From: Caecibacteroides pullorum
GTDB taxonomy: Bacteria; Bacteroidota; Bacteroidia; Bacteroidales; Bacteroidaceae
Reading direction: 5' to 3'
Assembly: GCF_019239235.1 (NCBI RefSeq)
Contig: NZ_JAAZTS010000009.1
Coordinates: 62,001-126,000 of the forward strand
Length of the DNA stretch: 64,000 nt
Shown piece after piece: positions 1 through 7,367 of this stretch (the stretch's first letter is position 1; every line of letters begins with the position of its first letter). The position numbers and the translations under genes are program-made. Below the pieces are notes generated by a model, which saw only the letters and a list, made by a program, of their open reading frames with translations, was not told the origin of the DNA and ran no database searches.

Positions 1-1451
1 TGGTTTATTGGTCCATGAAATATGGTGATGGTCCTGACGTTATCTATTACGCCTACGCCAACAAAGACTTTACCGACCTGGAAGGTGAACCGAAACCTCT
101 GTTCGTTCCCGCCGATAAGAAATCATGTATCGACGGTGACATCGTATATAAAGACGGCATCTATCACCTGTTCTACAAGACAGAAGGGTATGGTAACGGC
201 ATCCGCGTAGCCACATCCAAATCACTGACTTCTGGACAATGGAAAGAAAATATGGAATATAAGCAACAAACCAAAGAAGCAGTGGAAGGTGCAGGTACTT
301 TCAAACTAATCGGACAGGATAAATACATCCTGATGTATGACGTTTATATGAAAGGGGCCTATCAGTTTACAGAAACAACAGACTTGGAACATTTCAAAGT
401 CATCGACCATGAGGTAAAAATGAATTTCCACCCACGCCACGGCACCATCATCCCCATCACCCGAAGCGAATTGAAGCGTATCACAGACAAATGGGGCAAG
501 CCTGCCGAACTGGGTGAATTGCCCAATAATCCGGTTCTCCCCGGCTTCCATGCCGACCCTGAAATTGTCTATTCCAATCTGACTGGCAAATATTATATTT
601 ACTCGACAACCGACGGACATCCCGGATGGGGAGGATGGTATTATACCGCCTATTCTTCCAATAACCTGAAGGACTGGACCTATGAGGGCATTGTTCTCGA
701 CCTGAAATCCGATCAGGTTTCCTGGGCCGACGGCAACGCATGGGCACCTGCCATTGAAGAAAAGAAGACCAAAGACGGTTACCGCTACTACCTGTATTTC
801 AGCGGTAACCCCAAAAACGGAGGTGGTAAACAGATTGGTGTCGCTACAGCCGACTCACCTACCGGTCCTTTCACAGACTTGGGATATCCAATGATTACCG
901 AATCGCCTGTAGGCAGAGGCCAGCAGATTGACGTGGACGTATTCACCGACCCTGTATCAGGCAAGTCCTATCTCTACTGGGGTAACGGATACATGGCCGG
1001 TGCCGAACTGAACAAGGATATGGTTTCCATCAAAAAGAAAACGCTGACAGTATTGACACCCGAAGGCGGCACATTGCAAGATTATGCCTACCGTGAAGCT
1101 CCCTACGTATTCTACCGGAACGGTCTGTACTATTTCATGTGGTCAGTAGATGATACCGGTTCTCCCAACTATCACGTGGCCTATGGAACTTCTACATCTC
1201 CACTAGGCCCCATTAAAGTAGCTACCGACCCTATCGTCACTATCCAAAATCCAGAAAAGGAGATATACGGTCCGGCACACAATTCTGTCATCTGTAAGCC
1301 CGGCACGGACGAGTGGTACATTGTCTATCACCGCATCAACAAGCACTACCTTGACAAAAGCCTTTCACCTGGCACACATAGAGAAGTATGCATTGACCGC
1401 CTGGAGTTCAATGCTGACGGTACCATCAAGCGGGTGGAACTGACAAAATAA
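1..1451 (+). CDS. GH43-family glycoside hydrolase, 5' truncated by the window edge
   Basis: The reading frame is open from the first base (in-frame codons precede the first ATG at 15), so the true start lies outside the window. Two beta-propeller-like halves are visible. The first, about residues 1-165, carries IDGDIVYKDGIYHLFYKTEG, and the second is a canonical GH43 catalytic module. The second module has the catalytic-base motif FHADPEIVY near 178-186 and a REAP motif near 358, whose Glu is the likely general acid. The family cleaves arabinosyl, xylosyl or galactosyl side chains of plant polysaccharides. Substrate and subfamily cannot be decided here. It lies 37 bp upstream of a GH35 enzyme on the same strand, which suggests one polysaccharide-utilisation operon. 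Signal peptide and upstream partners are not visible. Confidence 0.85.
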   Translation, partial: VYWSMKYGDGPDVIYYAYANKDFTDLEGEPKPLFVPADKKSCIDGDIVYKDGIYHLFYKTEGYGNGIRVATSKSLTSGQWKENMEYKQQTKEAVEGAGTFKLIGQDKYILMYDVYMKGAYQFTETTDLEHFKVIDHEVKMNFHPRHGTIIPITRSELKRITDKWGKPAELGELPNNPVLPGFHADPEIVYSNLTGKYYIYSTTDGHPGWGGWYYTAYSSNNLKDWTYEGIVLDLKSDQVSWADGNAWAPAIEEKKTKDGYRYYLYFSGNPKNGGGKQIGVATADSPTGPFTDLGYPMITESPVGRGQQIDVDVFTDPVSGKSYLYWGNGYMAGAELNKDMVSIKKKTLTVLTPEGGTLQDYAYREAPYVFYRNGLYYFMWSVDDTGSPNYHVAYGTSTSPLGPIKVATDPIVTIQNPEKEIYGPAHNSVICKPGTDEWYIVYHRINKHYLDKSLSPGTHREVCIDRLEFNADGTIKRVELTK

Positions 1452-1488
1452 GTCTAAACAATCAACATTTAAATAGCATAAAGATATC

Positions 1489-3828
1489 ATGAAAAGAGTA
1501 GCAAGCATTGCCCTCTCCTTCTTTTTAGCCATAAGCATGGTAGGCAGTCTGTCGTCTTGTTCGCAGAAAACGACAGGCACATTCGAGGCAGGAAAGGGCA
1601 CGTTTCTCCTGAACGGAGATTCCATGGTGGTGAAAGCCGCCGAAATCCACTATCCGCGTATTCCCGAACCCTACTGGGAGCAGCGTATCGAATCGTGCAA
1701 AGCACTGGGCATGAACACAATCTGCCTCTACGTTTTCTGGAACCTGCACGAACAAGAAGAAGGCAAGTTCGACTTTACAGGCAATAAGGACATCGCCAAG
1801 TTCTGTCGCCTGGCACAAAAGCACGGCATGTACGTCATCGTACGACCGGGTCCCTATGTATGCGCCGAATGGGAAATGGGCGGTCTGCCCTGGTGGCTCC
1901 TGAAGAAACAGGATGTACAACTCCGTTCGCTCGATCCCTACTACATGGAACGTGTAGGCATCTTCATGAAGGAAGTAGGTAAGCAGCTGGCCGACCTGCA
2001 GATTACCCGCGGCGGAAACATCATCATGGTGCAAGTGGAGAACGAATTCGGCTCCTATGGTACCGACAAACCGTACGTATCGGCTATCCGCGACTTGGTG
2101 CGTGAAGCTGGCTTTACGGACGTGCCTCTCTTCCAATGCGACTGGAGCTCAAACTTCACCAACAACGCCCTGGACGACCTGCTCTGGACAGTAAACTTCG
2201 GTACCGGCGCCAATATCGAACAGCAATTCAAGAAACTGAAGGAACTCCGCCCCGAAACACCGTTGATGTGCAGTGAGTTCTGGAGCGGATGGTTCGACCA
2301 CTGGGGACGCAAGCATGAGACACGCGACGCCGCCACTATGGTAAGCGGTATCAAAGACATGCTCGACCGCAACATTTCCTTCAGCCTGTACATGACCCAC
2401 GGAGGTACGACCTTTGGCTGGTGGGGCGGCGCCAACAATCCGGCCTACTCGGCCATGTGCAGCTCCTACGACTACGACGCACCCATCAGCGAAGCCGGCT
2501 GGCTCACGCCGAAATACTATCAGCTGCGCGACCTGTTGCAACAATACCTGCCCGCAGGACAAACCCTGCCCGAGCCTCCCGAAGCCTTCCCAGTCATCGA
2601 GGTACCGGCCATTACAGAATGGGAAGTAGCCCCCCTGTTCGACAACCTGCCCGAACCCAAGCAGACGGGAAGTGTGAAGCCCATGGAGCAGTTCGACCAA
2701 GGCTGGGGAAGCATCCTCTACCGCACGACATTGAAGGAAGACATCGAAGGTACTCTCCACCTGGACGAGATGCACGACTGGGCACAGGTCTTTGCCGACG
2801 GCCAGCTGCTGGGACGCCTCGACCGCCGTCAAGGCGAATTCACCCTTCCACTGAAGTCGCCTCTGAAAAAGGGTACCAAACTGGACATTCTCGTGGAAGC
2901 CATGGGGCGTGTAAATTTCGATAAATCCATCCACGACCGCAAAGGTATCACCGAGAAGGTGGAAATCATTTCCGACGGACAGGCTACCGAATTGAAAGAC
3001 TGGTCAGTATATAATCTGCCTCCCTTCTACGAATTCGTCAGCAACAAAAACTATCAGAAGGGACAGGCTGTAAATGGTCCCGCCTACTACCGTGCCACTT
3101 TCCACCTGGATAAGACGGGCGACACCTTCCTTGACATGCAGACATGGGGCAAGGGTATGGTTTGGGTGAACGGACATGCTATGGGCCGCTTCTGGGAAAT
3201 CGGTCCCCAACAGACACTCTACATGCCCGGATGCTGGCTGAAAGAAGGTGAAAACGAAATCATCGTTCTCGACCTGAAAGGCCCTGCCGAAACAAAAGTA
3301 GTCGGCCTCGAAAAGCCTATCCTCGACATGCTCCGCACACAGGCTCCCGAAACGCATCGCAAGGACGGACAGGCCCTGAAGCTCAACGCCGAGAAACCGG
3401 CCCACAAGGGTACCTTCAAGCCAGGCAACGGCTGGCAGGAAGTGAAGTTTGCCGCCCCCGTGCAGGGACGCTACTTCTGCCTGAATGCCACGTCCAACTA
3501 CGATGGAAACAACATCGCCTCCATCGCCGAATTCGACGTGCTGGATGCCAACGGCAAGCCCGTATCGCGCGAAAACTGGAAGATTGTCTATGCCGATAGC
3601 GAGGAGACACGTAGCGGCAACCGCACGGCCGACAAGATATTCGACCTGCAGGAGAGCACCTTCTGGCAGACGGTAGACAACACCGCATTCCCCCATCAGG
3701 TAGTTATTGATTTAGGTAAGGAGTACAACGTAAGTGGTTTCCGCATGCTGCCCCGCGCCGAGAAGGGTGCACCGGGCCTCATCAAAGACTATGCAATATA
3801 TGTAAAGACCAACGATTTCAAATACTAA
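1489..3828 (+). CDS. GH35 beta-galactosidase lipoprotein with C-terminal F5/8-type domain
   Basis: The 779-aa protein starts with a lipoprotein signal (lipobox SLSSC, Cys24), so it is probably anchored in the outer or periplasmic membrane. The GH35 catalytic barrel spans about residues 35-350. VENEFGSYG carries the acid/base Glu186 and MCSEFWSGWFDHWG carries the nucleophile Glu263. Beta-sandwich galactose-binding-like domains follow, and the last 130 or so residues look like an F5/8 type C (discoidin) module. The family removes terminal beta-galactose. With the upstream GH43 it probably trims galactose-containing side chains such as those of pectin, arabinogalactan or xyloglucan; the exact glycan is inference. 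A strong hairpin terminator follows. Confidence 0.93.
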   Translation: MKRVASIALSFFLAISMVGSLSSCSQKTTGTFEAGKGTFLLNGDSMVVKAAEIHYPRIPEPYWEQRIESCKALGMNTICLYVFWNLHEQEEGKFDFTGNKDIAKFCRLAQKHGMYVIVRPGPYVCAEWEMGGLPWWLLKKQDVQLRSLDPYYMERVGIFMKEVGKQLADLQITRGGNIIMVQVENEFGSYGTDKPYVSAIRDLVREAGFTDVPLFQCDWSSNFTNNALDDLLWTVNFGTGANIEQQFKKLKELRPETPLMCSEFWSGWFDHWGRKHETRDAATMVSGIKDMLDRNISFSLYMTHGGTTFGWWGGANNPAYSAMCSSYDYDAPISEAGWLTPKYYQLRDLLQQYLPAGQTLPEPPEAFPVIEVPAITEWEVAPLFDNLPEPKQTGSVKPMEQFDQGWGSILYRTTLKEDIEGTLHLDEMHDWAQVFADGQLLGRLDRRQGEFTLPLKSPLKKGTKLDILVEAMGRVNFDKSIHDRKGITEKVEIISDGQATELKDWSVYNLPPFYEFVSNKNYQKGQAVNGPAYYRATFHLDKTGDTFLDMQTWGKGMVWVNGHAMGRFWEIGPQQTLYMPGCWLKEGENEIIVLDLKGPAETKVVGLEKPILDMLRTQAPETHRKDGQALKLNAEKPAHKGTFKPGNGWQEVKFAAPVQGRYFCLNATSNYDGNNIASIAEFDVLDANGKPVSRENWKIVYADSEETRSGNRTADKIFDLQESTFWQTVDNTAFPHQVVIDLGKEYNVSGFRMLPRAEKGAPGLIKDYAIYVKTNDFKY

Positions 3829-3860
3829 TTGACTTAACTACAACTATAAACTGGAAGGGT

Positions 3861-3901
3861 AAGAGGATGTGCCATGCAATGCGTGACGCATCCTCTTTTT
3901 T
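3861..3901. terminator. bidirectional hairpin terminator
   Basis: AAGAGGATG pairs with CATCCTCTT across a short loop and is followed by a T run. It lies between the converging GH35 gene and the response-regulator gene and can serve both. Confidence 0.75.
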
Positions 3902-4586
3902 ATCCCCGCAGCACATACCCCTTCTTCATGAGCGACTCAATCTTTACCAACGGGTCGTTCTTCAACGCCTTGCGCAGGTAGGTAATCTGCACGTTCAGGG
4001 CCAGGGAGTTGGCATAGGAAGCCGCTCCCCACACGGCTTCGAGCAGGCGGTCGCGAGAGACAGCCTGATTGACATTCAGGGCCAGCAGGCGGAGGATGTC
4101 AGCCTGCCGCGAAGTGATGAGCACCTTGCTGCTGGCCGTGCGGAGCTCGTTGGTATTGTAGCTGAATACGGTGTTGCCGAAGCGGTAAGTCTCCTCCTCC
4201 ACCGTCTCCTCCAGCTGGAGGGCGAAGCGCTCGCGGATGCGAGCAATGAGCTCTTCGGGGTAGAAGGGCTTGGCCAGGTAGTCGTTGGCGCGGAGGCTGA
4301 AGCCCTGCAGGCGATCGGCCTTGTCGCTGCGGTCGGAGAGGAAGAAGATGAGGACGTGCTTGTCTGCCTCGCGGATGCGGGCCGCCACTTCGAAGCCGTT
4401 CAGCCCGGGCATGTTGATGTCGAGCAGCACCAGGTCAGGCCTGACCAGGGGGAACTGCTCCACGGCCATGCGACCGTTTCCTACGTAGGTCACCTCATAA
4501 CCTTCCTGCTCCAAGAAACGTTTCAGGAGCAGGGAGTATTTCAGGTCGTCGTCGGCAAAAAGAATCTTCAAGGGTTTCATAATCAT
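3900..4586 (-). CDS. OmpR-family response regulator
   Basis: The 228-aa protein has a receiver domain (about residues 5-120) followed by a winged-helix Trans_reg_C domain (about 130-226). Visible receiver residues are the acidic pair near Asp12-Asp13, the phospho-acceptor Asp56 in LLDINMP and the conserved Lys in YLAKPF. The start is 4 bp after the stop of the sensor kinase, so the two are co-transcribed and probably translationally coupled. A second ATG two codons in is an alternative start. By location its targets probably include the divergent GLPGLI/outer-membrane gene pair. An 11-bp direct repeat in the divergent spacer is a candidate binding site. Confidence 0.93.
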   Translation of the reverse strand: MIMKPLKILFADDDLKYSLLLKRFLEQEGYEVTYVGNGRMAVEQFPLVRPDLVLLDINMPGLNGFEVAARIREADKHVLIFFLSDRSDKADRLQGFSLRANDYLAKPFYPEELIARIRERFALQLEETVEEETYRFGNTVFSYNTNELRTASSKVLITSRQADILRLLALNVNQAVSRDRLLEAVWGAASYANSLALNVQITYLRKALKNDPLVKIESLMKKGYVLRG

Positions 4587-4590
4587 CCAT

Positions 4591-6093
4591 TCATTGAGGT
4601 ATAGTGACGGTCACCGTTGTCCCCTGTCCCGGTTGGCTGCGGAGGCCGACGGTACCGCCATGCACTTCCACGAGCAGCTTCACGTAGCTCAGGCCCAGGC
4701 CGATGCCGGGTACGGAGCGGTCGGGCAGGCTGACGCTGCGGTAGAACTTGTCGAACACACGAGCCTGCTCGGCAGGCGGGATGCCGATGCCGTTGTCGGC
4801 CACCGCGAGGGTGAAGCGATGCCCGTCCAGCGTACAGGTGACGGTGATGTGGACGGAGTCGCCCGAATACTTCACGGCATTCTCCAGCAGGTTGCTCAGG
4901 ATGTTGCAGAGGTGCATGGGGTCGGCCGTCACGGGAAGCGAGGGCGGGAAGTGGGTCTCGAACGTCACGAGCTTGTGGTCGGGGATGTGCAGCTGGCGGA
5001 GGGTCTTCTCGGCCATCGGGCGGAAGTCGAAGGTGCGGAGGCTGAGCGGCGTGCGTTCGTCGTCGGCCCGCGTCATGTCGCGCAGCTTCTGGAGGTAGGC
5101 CGAGAGGTTGTCCACCTCGACAATGGAATCGTCCACCACCGCGTCGGTGGCCTTCGTATCGGCACGGAGGGAGGGGTCGGACAGGTAGGCCAAGCACATC
5201 TTCAACATCTGGACGGGGCGCTTCAGTTCGTGTATCATGGTACTCACGAAGCTACGGCGCATCTCGTCCACCCGCCGCTGCTTCAGGATGGTCTTGATCT
5301 GGAAGAACAGGCAGACGGCCAGCAAGGCTATCATCAGCAGGCTGCCCGCCAACTGGCCGCCCATGCGAAGCAGCAGCATGTGGCAGGGAATTCGGACATC
5401 GACTTCGACCAACTGGCGCTTCAAGGGGTTGTAGGGATAGACCACCTGCGCCAGTGGCCGGAAGAGGGAACCACCAGAGTGCAGGGTGGCTTCCCACTGG
5501 TAGAGGCTGTCGGCGGCGGTGGTAGTCAGGCGGGTGCTGAAGGTGACGTCCGGCAGGGTGGCGGCTACGATGGAGTCGAACGGATGGAGGTCGAACGGAT
5601 GGGACAACTCCAGACGCATCAGGTCGGCCAGATACATCATGTTGAGGCGTTCGAACTGCCGCTTGTCGCCCATCAGAACGACCGAATCGATACAGAGCAC
5701 AGTACTGTCGGCCAGCAGGCGGGAGACATTCACGCCTGCCGCCCCTGTCTGTGCCGGGGTGAAGTCCGTCAGCGTGTCCTGCGTCTCCGCTCCCAGGCGC
5801 TGCACCAAGTAGATGCGCGTGCTCTCCTGCCCCGTCAGCGAGTCGGTACGGTTGTCCCAGTTGACGTTGGTGTTGTACCACTGCACGGCCTTCTGTTCGC
5901 CCAGGGGGCGGGGCTCCTGCCAGCGCAGGGTGTTGTAGCTCACCACGGCTTCGGACACCTGCCGCAGCACTTCGCGTCCGTAGGCCTCGTTGGTATATTG
6001 ATAGTGGCTCCACAACCAGTAGCCCTGCCCCGCCCCGATGAGGAGCATGGAGGTCAGGGAGAGCAGCCAGATAATCTTGATGCGTCGTTCCAT
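4591..6093 (-). CDS. sensor histidine kinase
   Basis: The 500-aa protein has an N-terminal membrane helix (about 7-28), a periplasmic sensor segment (about 30-243) with no recognised domain, and a second membrane helix (about 246-266). The HisKA dimerisation helix carries the phospho-acceptor His288 in HELKRP. The HATPase domain shows an N box (LLENAVKYS), a G1 box (DNGIGIPP) and a G2 box (GIGLGLSYV). It forms an operon with the downstream OmpR-type regulator. Its own -7 promoter element lies 22 bp upstream of the ATG. The input signal is unknown, and the unusual periplasmic region gives no clue. The gene is noticeably G+C-rich, like the rest of the 4-10 kb block. Confidence 0.93.
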   Translation of the reverse strand: MERRIKIIWLLSLTSMLLIGAGQGYWLWSHYQYTNEAYGREVLRQVSEAVVSYNTLRWQEPRPLGEQKAVQWYNTNVNWDNRTDSLTGQESTRIYLVQRLGAETQDTLTDFTPAQTGAAGVNVSRLLADSTVLCIDSVVLMGDKRQFERLNMMYLADLMRLELSHPFDLHPFDSIVAATLPDVTFSTRLTTTAADSLYQWEATLHSGGSLFRPLAQVVYPYNPLKRQLVEVDVRIPCHMLLLRMGGQLAGSLLMIALLAVCLFFQIKTILKQRRVDEMRRSFVSTMIHELKRPVQMLKMCLAYLSDPSLRADTKATDAVVDDSIVEVDNLSAYLQKLRDMTRADDERTPLSLRTFDFRPMAEKTLRQLHIPDHKLVTFETHFPPSLPVTADPMHLCNILSNLLENAVKYSGDSVHITVTCTLDGHRFTLAVADNGIGIPPAEQARVFDKFYRSVSLPDRSVPGIGLGLSYVKLLVEVHGGTVGLRSQPGQGTTVTVTIPQ

Positions 6094-6114
6094 CGTTCAC
6101 TTGTTTTTCCGCAG

Positions 6115-6123
6115 GCAAAGATA
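6115..6123 (-). promoter_or_regulatory. -7 promoter element of the two-component operon
   Basis: Read on the minus strand this is TATCTTTGC, matching the Bacteroides TAnnTTTG -7 consensus, 22 bp before the kinase ATG. No clear -33 TTTG is present. Confidence 0.6.
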
Positions 6124-6171
6124 AGCCTTTCGCCCGTATACGAGGTTCGCGCGAGGCCGATATTTCCGCCG

Positions 6172-6193
6172 CCGTAATATTTCCGTAATAACT
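6172..6193. promoter_or_regulatory. tandem 11-bp direct repeat, candidate response-regulator box
   Basis: CCGTAATATTT is followed directly by CCGTAATAACT: two half-sites, start to start 11 bp apart. This spacing is usual for OmpR-family regulators. The pair sits in the spacer between the kinase operon and the divergent GLPGLI gene. Binding is inferred. Confidence 0.4.
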
Positions 6194-6275
6194 TCCTGCG
6201 CCCGCTTCCGCCCCTTCCGCCTATCTTCGTGGCAGGAAAACGAACCGAATGTTTCACCACCAAACCATTACAGAC

Positions 6276-7139
6276 ATGAAAACCAGACACATTCTTCTCC
6301 TCGCCCTGAGCCTCGCCGCCACGGCTGCCCAGGCACAGATGAACATCAAGATTTCCACGGGACAAACCTTTCGGAAAGACACCATCGACCACAAGGTGCT
6401 GACCGTACAATACGGGCTGAATGCCCTGACCGACCTCAGCAAGCCCGACGCACGGATGCAGGAGACCCTGCGGCTGGACATCGGACGGCAGGCATCACGC
6501 TTCTACAGTTACACGGCCTTCGTGGCCGACTCCGTACTGGCCGCCGACATGGCCAACGGCGCTTCCTCCGAGCTGATAGCCCAGCACGCCAACCAATATC
6601 AGAGCCAGTGGAGCGAACAGACCTTCAAGAACTATCCCGCCGGGCGGGTGACGACGCTGGACGAGCTGGCGGGCGACATCTGCCGCCTGCGTTGCGAGGA
6701 ACCTGCGGAGAAGCCCCGATGGACGCTAACGCAGGACACGCTGACCCTGCTGGGCTACCGCTGTACACGTGCCACGACCCAGTTCAAGGGGCGGCAATGG
6801 TCGGCCTGGTACACGACGGACATCCCCGTGAGCGAAGGCCCGTGGAAGATCTGCGGCCTGCCGGGCCTGATCCTGAAGGCCGAAGACGACGAGGGCCACT
6901 ACCGCTTTACGGCGGACGGCCTGGAGCAGAGCCACGGCACGGAGCCCATCCTCTTCGGCGGCAAGGACTACCAGCCCGTCGACCGCAAGCAGTACGACAA
7001 GATGCAGAAACGCTTTGCCGCCGACCCCGTGGGCTTCATCACCGGCATCATGCCCAACGTAAAGATTACCGTCCGGGACAATCACGGCAACAAGACCAAG
7101 AACCCCAAGGACACGCCCTACAATCCCATCGAACGGTAA
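6276..7139 (+). CDS. GLPGLI family protein
   Basis: The 287-aa secreted protein starts MKTRHILLLALSLAATAAQA, a clean signal peptide, which decides this start over an ATG nine codons upstream. The family-defining GLPGLI motif is at residues 194-199. GLPGLI proteins are a Bacteroidota-specific family of unknown biochemical function. They often sit beside outer-membrane barrel proteins with a carboxypeptidase-regulatory-like N-terminus, as here. A degenerate -7 box (TATCTTCGT, 6222-6230) lies upstream. Divergence from a sensor kinase/regulator pair suggests that this gene and the next form the output of that system; this is inference. Confidence 0.88.
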   Translation: MKTRHILLLALSLAATAAQAQMNIKISTGQTFRKDTIDHKVLTVQYGLNALTDLSKPDARMQETLRLDIGRQASRFYSYTAFVADSVLAADMANGASSELIAQHANQYQSQWSEQTFKNYPAGRVTTLDELAGDICRLRCEEPAEKPRWTLTQDTLTLLGYRCTRATTQFKGRQWSAWYTTDIPVSEGPWKICGLPGLILKAEDDEGHYRFTADGLEQSHGTEPILFGGKDYQPVDRKQYDKMQKRFAADPVGFITGIMPNVKITVRDNHGNKTKNPKDTPYNPIER

Positions 7140-7175
7140 AGGCGGACATCTTTCCGCCCCACGTACAGGGAAGCA

Positions 7176-7308
7176 TCCGTTCAAAGGCTTTGAACTACCA
7201 GTTTAAAGGCGGTAAACTAATGGTTTAAAAGCAGTAAACTACCAGTTTAAAAGCGATAAACTGACAGTTTAAAAGCTTTAAACCGATTATAAACTCCGTT
7301 TGAACGGA
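7176..7308. repeat. 22-bp period tandem array bracketed by a 10-bp inverted repeat
   Basis: Units begin at 7192, 7214, 7236, 7258 and 7280, with a weak sixth at 7302, exactly 22 bp apart. The core reads AAACTaccAGTTTAAAAGC, and several units hold an internal palindrome of the AAACT-AGTTT type. The whole array lies between TCCGTTCAAA (7176-7185) and its perfect complement TTTGAACGGA (7299-7308). It occupies the spacer between the GLPGLI and barrel genes. The transcript could fold into a closed stem carrying several small hairpins. Confidence 0.75.
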
Positions 7309-7367
7309 CACTCTCCTTGTACAATACTCCCATCATCGTATTTTCCTATTCTTTCCACTTTCTGCCT

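Noticed and set aside
4594..6177. 527-aa frame antisense to the sensor kinase
   Set aside because: It is low-complexity His/Gln/Val-rich translation expected opposite a G+C-rich gene; the kinase on the other strand has all family motifs.
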